64,000 nucleotides of DNA from Geranomyces variabilis (taxonomy: Eukaryota; Chytridiomycota; Chytridiomycetes; Spizellomycetales; Powellomycetaceae): the NCBI GenBank assembly GCA_027603065.1, contig JADGJP010000041.1, positions 149,900-213,899 on the forward strand, in the 5' to 3' direction. This document shows, piece by piece, positions 25,092 to 39,377 of the stretch. Within the stretch, counting starts at the first letter, position 1. Each line of letters opens with the position of its first letter. A model generated the notes under the pieces. That model had not been told where the DNA came from and searched no databases. It saw only the letters and a list, made by a program, of their open reading frames with translations. The position numbers and the translations under genes are program-made.

Positions 25092-27284
25092 ATGGTCGCG
25101 AGCGCACTATTCATCTTGGATATCAAGGGCAAGGTTAGCCCTTCGCTAATCGTTGGAATGGCCGCTTGAGAGAAAAGGAAGAGTCTGAGATCGATTCGGG
25201 CTTTCTTTTTGACCAGGTCTTGATATCCCGCAACTATCGCGGTGACATACCCATGTCAGCGGTCGAAAAGTTCATGCCGCTTATCCTGGAAGCGGAGGAG
25301 GAGGAGCAAACGCCAACGCCTATAATGTCTTCGGAAGACGGTATTCACTTTCTATACGTCAAGCACAACAACCTTTATCGTGCGTGTGTTTGAGAGAGCT
25401 GTTTACGTATTGGAGATATGGATTCGGGACTGACGGGTCTGTGGCGTTTCTGTGCCCTTGCTCCCTATTTCAGTCCTTGTGATGACCCGAAAAAACTCGA
25501 ACGCGGCGACAGTTTTATTATTTCTACACAAACTCATCGAGGTGTGTTTGTGTAAATGCTGGAAGTCAACCTGGAAGGCCGCGCGTCGGTGCATCAAACG
25601 CCCCAATTTCCTGACTGCTCTTGCTCCTCTCGATGAAAGGTGTTCAAAGAATACTTTAAGGAGCTGGAGGAGGAATCAATCAGAGACAACTTTGTCATCA
25701 TCTACGAGCTGCTGGATGAGATGATGGACTTTGGATACCCGCAGACGACTGAATCAAAAATATTGCAAGAGTGCGTTTTCCCGTTTGAACCGTGAAACGC
25801 CCGCGAGAAGGGCACCATTTGCTCACCCAAGCGGCCATGTTCATCTTCTTTCCTTTCATGTAGATACATCACGCAAGAATCATATAAACTTGAGACGCAG
25901 CCGCGGCTGCCGATGGCGGTAACAAACGCTGTGTCGTGGCGCGCAGAAGGGATTAAGTACCGAAAAAACGAGGTGTTCCTGGACGTTGTCGAGTCGGTCA
26001 ATCTGCTCGTCAATGCGAATGGAAATGTGCTCCGGAGCGAGATCCTTGGCGCTGTGAAAATGAAGTGCTACTTGAGCGGCATGCCGGATGTGAGGCTCGG
26101 CTTGAACGACAAGGTCTTATTCGAAAGCACGGGACGAAGTATGTTTTCCACTTTTTGTTGTCTGTGACTGCTAGCTGGTCTGTGCGAATTCTGACTGGTG
26201 TTGCTCCTACCCATATACAGCACCAGGGAAGGGCAAGGCAGTCGAGATGGAGGATATGAAATTTCACCAGTGCGTGCGCCTGGCGCGCTTTGAAACAGAT
26301 CGCACCATCTCGTTCATTCCGCCAGATGGAGAGTTCGAGCTGATGTCTTATCGTTTGAACACTCAGGTTTGTTAAGAACGCACACAAGCGAACAGAAAGC
26401 CGGAAGCTTTTTGGGTCGGTTGCTAATGCGCAATGAAATGCAGGTCAAGCCACTTATCTGGTGCGAAGCCGTAATAGAATCACACAGCAACTCCAGAGTG
26501 GAGTATATGATAAAGGTGAAAAATGGACCTTCATAATCGCTTAATGTCGCGCATCGTAACATTTTTACTCACCCGGCTTCGCACAAATAGGCCAAGGCCC
26601 AGTTTAAGCGACGGTCGACGGCAAACAACGTGGAGATCATCATTCCCGTTCCCGAAGATGCAGACACCCCGAAATTCAAGGTGAGGAGATGTATAAACCG
26701 CCAAGGCGCTCTTGGAAACTCCTCGTAAGGTCGCTTACCACCCCCGAAAACGCATCCTCGTCCCGTTAGTGCACCGTCGGCTCGGTCACATACGCACCCG
26801 AGAAAAACGCGGCAGTGTGGAAGATCAAACAATTCCCGGGTGGCAAAGACTATATGATGCGCGCGCATTTCGGCTTGCCAAGTGTCCGGAGTGGTATGTT
26901 AGAGAGGCGAGACTTCATTAAGCGCGCGCGGTATCCCTCCTGACGCCCATTTGATTTAATATCGTCTGCGCCTGCTTGTTGTGCATTCAGATGACCCAAA
27001 CAAACGGCCCCCAATCTCGGTCAAGTACGAGATCCCATACTTTACCGTATCAGGGATCCAGGTGCGGTATCTGAAAGTCGTTGACAAGAGCGGGTATCAG
27101 GCATTCCCCTGGGTGCGGTACATTACTCAAAACGGAGGTTCGTGTGGCAGCTTGGGAGGAATGCTGGTATCGTCTCGCACGCCTGGCTCACAACATCCTG
27201 TTGTATTTTCACGCATACCCAAATTCAGATTACTTCCTTCGTCTCCCCGATCCGGTCAAGACGTCCAAGCTGGGAACCATTTGA
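25092..27284 (+). CDS. APM1: AP-1 complex subunit mu (clathrin adaptor)
   Basis: Eleven exons: 25092-25133, 25217-25379, 25474-25541, 25640-25770, 25864-26138, 26221-26366, 26444-26515, 26591-26680, 26770-26893, 26991-27137, 27229-27284. Phases close on 437 aa, the family length. AP-1 mu binds YxxPhi cargo signals at the trans-Golgi network and endosomes. Residues 1-140 form the longin-like N-domain (LFILDIKGKVLISRNYRGD, HNNLY, FKEYFKELEEESIRDNF, YELLDEMMDFGYPQTTE). The mu homology domain starts near AVSWRAEGIKYRKNEVFLD, continues through VKMKCYLSGMPDVRLGLNDK and FIPPDGEFELMSYRLNT, and ends WVRYITQNGDYFLR. The GIKYRKNEVFLDV block and the SGMPDVRLGLNDK block identify AP-1 rather than AP-2 or AP-3. 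It is convergent with DOT1. Confidence 0.96.
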
Positions 27285-27652
27285 CCTCCGCACTCCCCAC
27301 CTCCTCTCTCTCGTCCTTTCCATTTCTCAGCAATACCACTTTTCGCCGCCTTTCTGTTGCCTGTTTTTCCAAATTGGGACATGATTTTTTTTTATCGTTC
27401 TCCGCCGTCTTCTGTTGCTTCGTCCCCAACGGGACATCAAAATTTTTCGGGGAGTTCCTATACACACACACACACACACCGTATCTCATTTTGGGCATTT
27501 ATCATCCGCGGCGTCAGAGGGGTGGACTATGTACAAAAAAAAAAGACACACGGAAGAAATAAAGAAAAACACACGGGAAGCCCGAACGCAAAACGGCAAT
27601 CGCCAAGCTCCCGTCCGCCCGCGGGCGACGAGAAGTGGTGTTTCCCCACAAC
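27285..27652. other. Convergent 3' region AP-1 mu / DOT1 with CA microsatellite
   Basis: These 368 bp between two stops hold both 3' UTRs. A (CA)n run of about nine units lies at 27461-27479, and an A-rich stretch at 27535-27570 could supply poly(A) signals. No gene was seen. Confidence 0.55.
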
Positions 27653-29977
27653 TCAGCGGACGCGGCGCGCAAGCTGCTTGCGATCCACTTTATGAATGTA
27701 GTAATGTCCGCCCTCGTTCATCCACGACACGCAGTCTCGGCCAAAAAAGTGCTAATGGGAAAAGGAATTAAAAAAGATGCAAAAGAGAAATCAACTAGTC
27801 TGTCTGGCCAAAGAAAGTCCTCTTACCTCTTTTACGGTAAATATCGATTCGATCGCATTGTTTCTGCGGGTGCTGCGCGATGTCGGGCGGTCCACGGGCA
27901 AGAAACTGCGGAGCGAGATCACTGTCGCGCCTTCCTTTAGGTCGAGGAACAGGCCCAGAATGCGCTGGTTGAGCTCGGCGCTGAACGCATAACTGAAAAA
28001 AAAGGATCGGGCGACGTCAGAAAAAGGCTAGGAAGACAGCATGGGAGTTTTCTTGCAGGCACTCGCTCGCAAACTTACTTATTTACGAAAATCACATCCG
28101 CAGATTTGATAACTTCGGGAAAGCTCGAATCTTCCAAAAAATCAGCATGCTTGAGCTTGATGCGTCCGCATGGTTTCGCATAGTACCGCATGCGCGAAAT
28201 GAACTCTTTGCGTTGCTGCACGGCGAGCTTTGCGGGGATATCCATTACTTCGATTCCGTATGAGTAGCAGAGACACTGCGCGGCAACTTGAAGGACAACG
28301 TTGGCGATGCCGCTGCCCTGGAAAAAGAGGAACATAGAGAAACAGAAGGAAGTCGAGAGTAAGTTTCTTACAACTTTATTGAAATTGCTCAAAGGGTCGG
28401 TGGGTCGGTGTTTTAACGTACCATGTCCAAAAAAATGTGATGCGGCTGGATGCGAGCTTCTTTGATGATAGTGTTTACAAAATTGTGCTTTACTTCGCCA
28501 TATACGTTATTCGAAAATCCTAAGAAAAAAGAAAGGAAAAGACAAAGTCCAGTCAGCTACTATCACGAAGGGAGGGCGGTATACGCGGCAAAGGCTTTTG
28601 CTAACTTCTTGCTTTCTCACCTTCATACTGATTTAACAAACTCGAGCTCGGCGCAACAGACCGCGAGTAGGCTTGCTCCAGTATGTGCGACACCATCTGG
28701 TAGCTCGCCGGCGGGCCCGTGAACTCCGCCTGATTAAACGCCTTGAATTGCGTCTTCAACACCACCATCTGTTTATTCCACTCCTCGATCGCCGCGCAAA
28801 GGTCCGTGGGCGACTTGCGGTGCACGGCGCGCTGGATCCCACGCAAGATGCCCGTCTTCACATCCCCAAGGAGCTCGCGTCGATTTGGCGGCACGCAGTG
28901 CTCCCATATCATTGCGGTCGTGAGGTACAGGTCCTTTGTCGGGTTGTACTCAAGGGCCTTATTTGGCGTTAGCAGCGGGAAAACCTCGGACGCTTTGACA
29001 CCTGGATACTCGAGGTCGACGGTAACGAATTCGTTGACTGAGGGGCTCGGCGCAGAGTCCTCGTCACCGAGGGAGCAATATAACGTTGGCGTTTCTTTGC
29101 ATAAATCATGACCTGATATGCATGGTTCCAGAGCCGCTTTCGGATGATCGCGGTGATCGCCCAAAGAACGAGCGGTCTTCTTCGCTGTGCGCTCCTTGGC
29201 CGTCGTGGTCGTCGTGCGCGCAGCAGTGCATTCCTTCAAACCGGGAGCAGCAGCGGCAGCCGTGGCGGTATTATTCGCAGCCGCCGCAACCGGCTGATTA
29301 AGCGATTTTTTGATCGTATCGCTACTCAAGGATGTAGCTGCAGTTTGCGGTTTATTTTCACACGAAGGAGACGTCTCTCCAGAAGGCCCGCTCAGCGACC
29401 TGCGTTTCCGTTTAATAGCTACTTTTGGCCGGCCAGCGGAAGCGGCGCACTGTGCAGCAGCGGCGGTCGCTGTTTTTGACTGGCACCGCACAGCTTGCGG
29501 AGCTGTGTTCTCTTTCGGCACAGTTCTCGCAAAGGCGTCAGCCAAATCGACGTGCCCGAGCCCGGCGCCAACTGCGTCCGATAATGACCCGTCACCCGCA
29601 TCTTCCCTCAAATCCGGCGAATCTCGCAGTGACAAGGCCGGCGAGATAGGGTTCGTATTGCTCAAGCGAGACGGTGGGGCCAGAGACAGTGGTGGGGTTG
29701 AGTTACGATTGTTGATAGCAGTAGGACTCAAGTCTGCGGACTTTGGTGTGCCCGGATGAACAGGGCTTCTTTTCAGCGCCGCAGCTGATGGGTGAGACGT
29801 CAGTTCCGGGGGAAACACGGCCGGCTGCTGTTGTGATGAAGCCGAACGGCGTTGCCGAGTTTGAAGGTCTTCTCCTCCGAGTCCTCGTCCTTCCCTCTCT
29901 CCAGCGCCGTCGGAAGCAGGTGATGGCGGCGAGGCTGCGACGGAGTGTCTGTGCGTGCTGCTGCCGTCTGCTATCAT
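27653..29977 (-). CDS. DOT1: DOT1, histone H3 lysine-79 methyltransferase
   Basis: Five exons: 29977-28621, 28519-28422, 28317-28079, 27992-27827, 27751-27653; 652 aa. DOT1 methylates H3K79 on nucleosomes and affects telomeric silencing and the DNA-damage response. Residues 1-330 are low complexity (Ser, Ala, Pro, Lys/Arg) with basic KRKRR and KERTAKK patches, like the fungal N-terminal tail that binds nucleosomes. The catalytic domain starts near DLEYPGVKASEVFPLL. It contains YGEVKHNFV, the SAM-binding motif I D484-MGSG, GIEVMDIPAKLA, the conserved VIFVNKYAF-type loop (split by the intron at 28078) and LRSFLP. It ends with a short exon HFFGRDCVSW..HKVDR. The start Met is the first in frame and lies 181 bp from the divergent uS14m gene. 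Confidence 0.94.
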
Positions 29978-30158
29978 TTGCCTGTCTGGGTGTTGTCTGG
30001 CGGGCTGCTCGCTGCTGATGGGGGGTGGGAAAGAAGGAGAGCTGAGCGCAGAAACTTAAGGCGAGAAGGCAAGAACTCCGCCGTTCAAGGAAAAAGAAGG
30101 AACTTTTGCCAAACTCACACGACATCATCCTTTCTTCTTCCCTTGCGAAAGCGAAGTC
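29978..30158. promoter_or_regulatory. Compact divergent promoter DOT1 / uS14m
   Basis: Only 181 bp separate the two start codons, so both genes probably share a bidirectional promoter. No specific element is recognised. Confidence 0.45.
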
Positions 30159-30539
30159 ATGCCTCTGCGCAATATAGTCCGCGACAAGCTCACCCGCCTC
30201 TGCGTCTCTGAGCTCGAGGTCGCCCGCCAGGCCCTCCGTCTCATCGCAAACGACCGCGCAAACACATACCCGAAAAACACTCAGCTGCGCGCCCGCATCG
30301 AGCTGCAAAAGATGCCAAAGTACACTCGTCCAACCGCAGTCCACAGCAGATGCATCGAGAGTGGCCGGACGAGGGTAACGCCACACCAAAGAGGAGGACC
30401 AAAAGAGGTTGCATTGCATCCTATTAACTCTTCTCACCTGTACCAGGGCCACGTAACAGACTTCAAAGTCAGCCGGATCGTATTTCGAGAAAAAGCGCTT
30501 GCTGGCGAGATCCCAGGCGTGCGAAAGAGCTGTTGGTAG
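30159..30539 (+). CDS. MRPS14: Mitochondrial small-subunit ribosomal protein uS14m
   Basis: Two exons: 30159-30374 and 30447-30539; 102 aa, normal for uS14m. The N-terminus begins MPLRNIVRDKLTRL. A helical region (RQALRLIANDR, PKNTQLRARIELQKMP) is followed by HSRCIESGRTRG, the conserved rRNA-binding RxxC..SGRxRG segment. The intron splits exactly at that SGRTR/G site. The end, FKVSRIVFREKALAGEIPGVRKSCW, is the typical uS14 finish with a terminal Trp. The protein binds the head of the mitochondrial 28S/37S subunit. The strand and start are supported by the family-like N-terminus. Expression probably runs from the short region shared with DOT1. Confidence 0.88.
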   Translation: MPLRNIVRDKLTRLCVSELEVARQALRLIANDRANTYPKNTQLRARIELQKMPKYTRPTAVHSRCIESGRTRVTPHQRGGPKEVALHPINSSHLYQGHVTDFKVSRIVFREKALAGEIPGVRKSCW

Positions 30540-31451
30540 GAGGAGCTGGTATGCAGCAATCCCTTTAGACACGAACAGCGGCTATGGCGGGATGTCTGCC
30601 TGCCACAACCACAACAACCGGCGTAAATTCGCATATTCACCCTCTGCATTCAACACATACGCATTACATACACCGGAAACATCCTTGGGAAGAAAGCGAC
30701 TCCGAAAGTTTACTCTGTACTATTTAATCTTATGAGGGTTCGGCCCGGAAATGTGCCTTTTTTCTAAATTTCTGGCGTTTAAAAGATCCGGGACGCCTTG
30801 CGATCAAAGCGGCGTCGAAACGCCGTAGGATTGGCATTGTTTTTCATATGCTTGAGACTTTGTCCAACGTTTGAATAGTTTCGCGAGCAGACGGTGACTG
30901 GCGCCGGCGGCCCGGCGCGCGGAAAGAACGCAGAACTAGAACCACAGAAGTGGAAAACCGGAGCTAAAAGTGCAAGAATCTCGTTTCATTTTCAGATAAG
31001 CTTATACAGATTCCGGTTCCCGCCAATCCAAGCAGTGGGAAATCGACGGGGAATCGACAAAGGGTTTCTCCAACGCAAAAACAACTAGTCCGACATCAGG
31101 CTCGCTCCGTCATCCTTCACGACCCCACCAAAAACCCGTTTCAAAGCATTTGAAAAAAAGGCCCATAAATTTGCGGGCAAAGAGGGTAGTGGTGAGAGGA
31201 TGAAGGGAGGTACAAGGTAAAAAGGCCACAGGTGATAAGGCGGCGCGTGAAAGAGGTGACAGAGCTCTTTCAAAAGACCGGCAGGCAAAAGAACGTACGG
31301 CGAACGACCGCCTTCAAGCGCGAGAGGATCACAGCTCTCTTCTTCTTCTTCCTATATTATGGGGAATGATGGTGTGTGTGTTTGAGTATACCTTTTCAAA
31401 CCGTTGCGGAGAAAAGGGAAATTCGGAAATCGTGATGTGGAGTTGTTTCGC
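30540..31451. other. Convergent region uS14m / kinase, no gene seen
   Basis: These 912 bp lie between two 3' ends. A small hairpin-like motif CGGCGT-CGAA-ACGCCG occurs near 30811-30826. No frame with coding character and no tRNA-like box pair was found. Confidence 0.45.
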
Positions 31452-35074
<3,623 letters not shown>

Positions 35075-36674
35075 TTTTTTGCTCTTTTGTGAAAGCGTGC
35101 GTAAATGCAAGTGCCACGGAGGTGAGTGGGTTGCAACAAAATAGAGTTGTTTCTTTTCGCGGCTGGGAGGCGGCCAGTGAGGCGCAAAATGACCGATTCT
35201 TAATGTTTCCGGAACGGTCGCGAAAAGAGTCCAGCAAAGGGGTATATATGCAGATGCAGAGACTTGAGCGAATGAGATATGCTCAAGGTATATCGCCAGG
35301 TCCCGGGGAAAGGAAGACAATCTCGACGGGGACGAGGGCAAGAAGGATGGAACAGAAAGAGACAGAGAGGAGACAGAAACCGACAGCTCCGCCCCCGTTT
35401 CCTTCCCGCCCCCTCCCAAAAAATCTCCGCCCCATTACATAAGCTATTGACATCTTTGTCATGAACGAACAATCAATTGTCTTTCATGTGCTTTCCTGAC
35501 CACTAAGCTATTACCATTGTTCAATTTGAGTCAACCTAGCATTATCCCTGTAACGATAATTCAAGGAAATGCTGTGCTGTCACCCAGTTACCATTGTAGC
35601 CGCATCTGTGCAAAAATGCAGGTCGGGTGCGCCACATTTGATGCCGAACGAGGGACGAAAGATGAAATAGCATTGTTCTTTCCTGCATGTGGTATTTTGC
35701 ATTGTATCTTTCTTTGACACTCTTTAACTAAAGCCTCAACCTCCTATTAAGCGAAATTTGAGTTCATCAAAAGCCCCTGGGGGGCCGCCAAAAAACTGAA
35801 CCACATATGACCAACTTTTCCTCACGGGAACAGTTTCCATTAATTTCGGCGAAATGTGAGCTGTCGAAAAATTGGCCAATTTCCCGACGCCAAAGTGGCG
35901 CACATATCGGCACGGTGCCGGACTGACTGCATAACTCTGGAGCTCCAGCAAGGTAACGTGCTCAGCGGAGAGAGTCAGGTTGGGTGCGTATCCGGCTTGT
36001 TAGCCAAAGCGCCCGACCCCGCAGGGGCGACCCCACTCCGTTCAAAGCCTTTGTCGAACCCATCCTTTGTGTCGCCGACCGAATTATCGCCGCCACGCTG
36101 AGTCCCACTCTTGCTGTCGTTCATTTTTGTTTGAGGCAAACTAGGGGGTGCTACCCATGCTCACTGCCTGGATCGGGAGGCTTTCTGCATGCTTTCTACT
36201 GGTGTTAACTGCTTCTTATGTCCCTCATCCACTTTTGCACCAAATGGGCACCGCGAGCGCTGCGGTGTGCACTTTCGCTCTCGGCCGCGGTAAATCAGGT
36301 CAGGAGGAGGCACCAGCTCACTGGTATGTGACCGCCGGCGGCACGCACCACAAGTAAGGGATCTTCAGGTTAAATTTACTCTTTACCCATTTTGTTCTCC
36401 TTTCTCGACATCCAAGTCAGCCATGCAAGCGCCCCGGGTTTGGGGTGCTAATGCGGGCCATCGAACGTCAAGTATTAATTCTCAGACTTTGATTTGCGTG
36501 TGCTTTGACGACTGCTGACTTTTTTCAGCGATGTCTGCAAGAACCTTGCCCACAAAACTGGTGCGGACTGACATGATTGATAACAAAACATTTATTAATG
36601 AATCAAAAGTATAATTAAAAGGAGGTAAGAATAGAATATAACCAATAGTAAGAGGTAAAATACGTGCAAAAAGT
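35075..36674. other. Intergenic region, kinase promoter side, no gene seen
   Basis: These 1600 bp run from the kinase start to the 3' end of the GIY-YIG-like gene. A C-rich block near 35390-35435 and an A/T-rich block at 36585-36665 (3' flank of the next gene) stand out. No frame shows a recognisable domain or credible splice structure. Confidence 0.4.
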
Positions 36675-37703
36675 TCAAACAAAAAAATTAGTGGTCGCAT
36701 TGTCCGCAGCCCACTTCCAGAAAGCAAGACCCAATTGGGCAGTCCACGCCGAGGCCTTGAAGTATTCATTGTGAGTCTTACTGCACGGGCAGGTGATCGG
36801 GACAGAGGCCGGTTCGAGGAACTTGTTCACCAGGTTGTCGTAGCGGTAGATGTCGTCGAAGTACACGGACGTGAGATGGTGGTCAATCTCCGCCTTGCAG
36901 GCCCCGTTCTCATGCTCTTCGATGCAGGTGTCGACCTCATCATTAATGTCTTCCATGAAATCCACGCCAAACTTAAAGACAACCGGCCCGCCCTGCGCCG
37001 GCAACAGATCCGGAATATACATATGCATTATTACGATGAAGTTAGACCCACCTTGACCGCGTCGGCCCCTTAAATCACCTATGCGTTCAAACATGTAGAA
37101 ACATCCGCCGGACTTGTCCCGAACGCACGTCGTCACGTTGCGGACAACGTGCCCAGCTGCTCTGCGCAAGATGTTGACGTCCGTGCCCACATCTCCCTCC
37201 GTGTACTTGCCCTCCAGGCCGTCGTAGGTCATCGATGCCACAACGCGGATGGCGGCAAGGTGCGCGGCCGTCATATGTTTAGAGCAAACACAGAAACCAT
37301 CGGCATCCCTACGCTGGTGCACAAATTTCGCGCATTTGACTCCAGTTTCCAGGTGGAATCCTTGACAGGGGCTCTTAATCTTGCGCGCTAGATGACCGAC
37401 GCACACAAATCCACGGAATGATCACGAACGGAAGTATATTAGCTCAAAAAGGAGAGGCAGAGGGCATGCGAATAAAAACGGCCAAACAGTGGCTAAGCAC
37501 ACGAAGATCTCAACGCGCACGCAAAGAAGAGAGAAGCAGTATCGCAAGTGCAAAACCGAGCTGGCATAATTTGGTAACTTACGAGACCGGGCTTTGAACG
37601 AGTCGTTGGCGGGGTCCACGCCGAAACCGAGAGTCCATTGTCGGGTGCCATTGTGGTCGTTCAGCGAATCATAGGATCTCTTGCGAGGGGGCGTCTTGCA
37701 CAT
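36675..37703 (-). CDS. GIY-YIG / T5orf172 (MUG113, DUF1766)-like protein
   Basis: Two exons: 37703-37583 and 37387-36675; 277 aa. After a basic start (MCKTPPRKRSYD) comes a Cys/His cluster (CQGFHLETGVKC and GFCVCSKH) with the pattern of the zinc-binding head of fungal MUG113-like proteins. A middle segment follows (CFYMFERIGDLRG, VVFKFGVDF). The C-terminal part has IDHHLTSVYFDDIYRYDNLV, then CPCSKTHNEYFKAS. The order of a KFG strand, a helix with H(L) and a final CxC..H.E.F motif matches the T5orf172 form of the GIY-YIG nuclease fold. The canonical GIY and YIG tripeptides are not clearly preserved, so catalysis is doubtful. Related proteins are often multicopy in fungi. Alternative: an unrelated zinc-binding protein. 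Confidence 0.5.
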
Positions 37704-38408
37704 TTTTTTGTGTATGTGAGAGTATGCGTGCTGCGATGAGATGCGGTGCAATGCCATGTGACGGGGAGCAAGGTCCAAGTAGACTCACCGAAAGCTGCTG
37801 TCCGGAAGTTGTCGGACAATGTGACCTGGGTGTAAATTGAGGGCTACCGGGCGTTGGACGCGCGTCCGCTTCGCATCATCGTTGGCAGATTGAACATTGT
37901 CCCACTACACAAGTTTCTAACCGCAAAACCAACCGGACTGCTAGAACTCCAGACGGTATGGGGCAAAGTTTCCGGCCACCTCGCGTTGGAGAGTCTGCGA
38001 TCGGCGGTAAACCTAGGTCCAAGTTGCGGTTCGCTCACGGCACGACACGCGTCAATGAAAACGCCCGAGGTCCCCACAACGCCCCAACGACAAGCTGCGA
38101 GCATCTAAGCGCTATATGGCATATAAGGTAGCTGCGCAACGTCGTCCCCTGTGGCTATGCTCATTAATTTCCGTGCTAACTGGCTAATGACCCCCTTCAC
38201 AGATTCGTCACGCACCGTCGCCAGGAGTCGCTCGGCGAGCACGATCATCGAGTGCGTGCACGTGTAATGATTGATGGTGCAGCATCCCGCATAATGGTAT
38301 GATTAAACCTTGCTTTTTCGATGACTCCCTGCAATCTTCTTACGATGTGCATTAGCGGCTCCCTTGTTACAACTAGTTTTTTTTCTAGCATTGCGGACCA
38401 ACAGGCGC

Positions 38409-38600
38409 AACCCGCTTCGGAGTGTCGAAGGCCATGCCTGCAAGTAGGTGAAAACCCCGTTCTGGAGTGTCGAAGGCCATGCCTGCAAGTAGGTGAACAC
38501 CCCGTTTCGGAGTGTCGAAGGCCATGCTTGCAAGTAGGTGAAAACCCCGTTTTGGAGTGTCGAAGGCCATGCCTGCAAGTAGGTGAAACCCCGCTTTGGT
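38409..38600. repeat. Minisatellite A, 45-bp unit, about 4 copies
   Basis: The core GGAGTGTCGAAGGCCATG recurs at 38419, 38464, 38509 and 38554, exactly 45 bp apart, with only a few substitutions between copies and a partial unit at the end. Because 45 is divisible by three, reading frames stay open through the array on both strands (15-residue repeats). Confidence 0.95.
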
Positions 38601-38606
38601 GTTAGG

Positions 38607-38890
38607 TCACTGACTCCAGAGTGCTGGCGTAACAGACTTGTAGGTGTGGTCATTAGATTCCGAGATGCTGGCGGAGCAGACTTGTAGGTGTGGTCATTAG
38701 ATTCTGAGATGCTGGCGGAGCAGACTTGTAGGTGTGGTCATTAGATTCCGAGATGCTGGCGGAGCAGACTTGTAGGTGTGGTCATTAGATTCCGAGATGC
38801 TGGCGGAGCAGACTTGTATGTGTGGTCATTAGATTCCGAGATGCTGGCGGAGCAGACTTGTACGTGTAGTCATTCCATTCCGAGATGCCG
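38607..38890. repeat. Minisatellite B, 44-bp unit, about 6 copies
   Basis: The core GATGCTGGCGGAGCAGACTT recurs at 38664, 38708, 38752, 38796 and 38840, exactly 44 bp apart. Degenerate edge copies lie near 38620 and 38884. It starts within a few bases of minisatellite A but has an unrelated unit. Confidence 0.95.
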
Positions 38891-39377
38891 CCACCAGAAA
38901 GGTGAAATTACACTGTTAGCGAACGCTTCGTTGTCCAGGCATTCACTAACTAGCCTTTTCCATGTGAAATCAGGTTCCTTCTGTGTCGCCTGCGTGACCG
39001 AACTTATCTTTGCCATATGTGCAAACCGTAAGCAAATAGTGCCTTCTGTGAATCGAAAGCGCCTTTATAGAAGGCGCCAAGTCTTTATTCTACTACTTGA
39101 ATATGGTCGCCATCGCCAGTGGCACAGCTGCCTACGGGACCGCGGCCCGCTCCACCGCAGCTACGATGAACGCCACGTCAAGGGCCACGGAAATTTCCGC
39201 GGTTAATTGGATGGAAGTGAGAATACTGGGCGGGAATCTCGCGCTAGATCAGACATGCAGAACATTCTACTGCAGCTATGAGGAGGTGCGCCAACAGCAG
39301 CGGATATCCCGACCATTGGGTAGAAACCATAGTCACATACGCAACGAGGGTAAGTCTTGCATGCACTTTCATCCCCT

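Larger units (their letters stand above)
37704..39377. other. Intergenic region with two minisatellites
   Basis: These 1674 bp lie upstream of the GIY-YIG-like gene and downstream of ERCC1. They contain the two tandem arrays listed separately and a GCGCCTT/AAGGCGC hairpin near 39059-39077. Short frames at 37854-38108 show no domain. No gene was recognised. Confidence 0.5.

Noticed and set aside
29703-30572. Minus-strand frame of about 289 codons
   Set aside because: It overlaps both the DOT1 N-terminal exon in another frame and the uS14m gene on the other strand; no domain.
35930-36360. Possible tRNA or other small RNA in a gene-poor gap
   Set aside because: No A-box/B-box pair with correct spacing and no cloverleaf could be traced.
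38409-38890. CRISPR-like regular repeats
   Set aside because: Units are contiguous tandem copies with no unique spacers, in a fungal nuclear context with introns; they are minisatellites.
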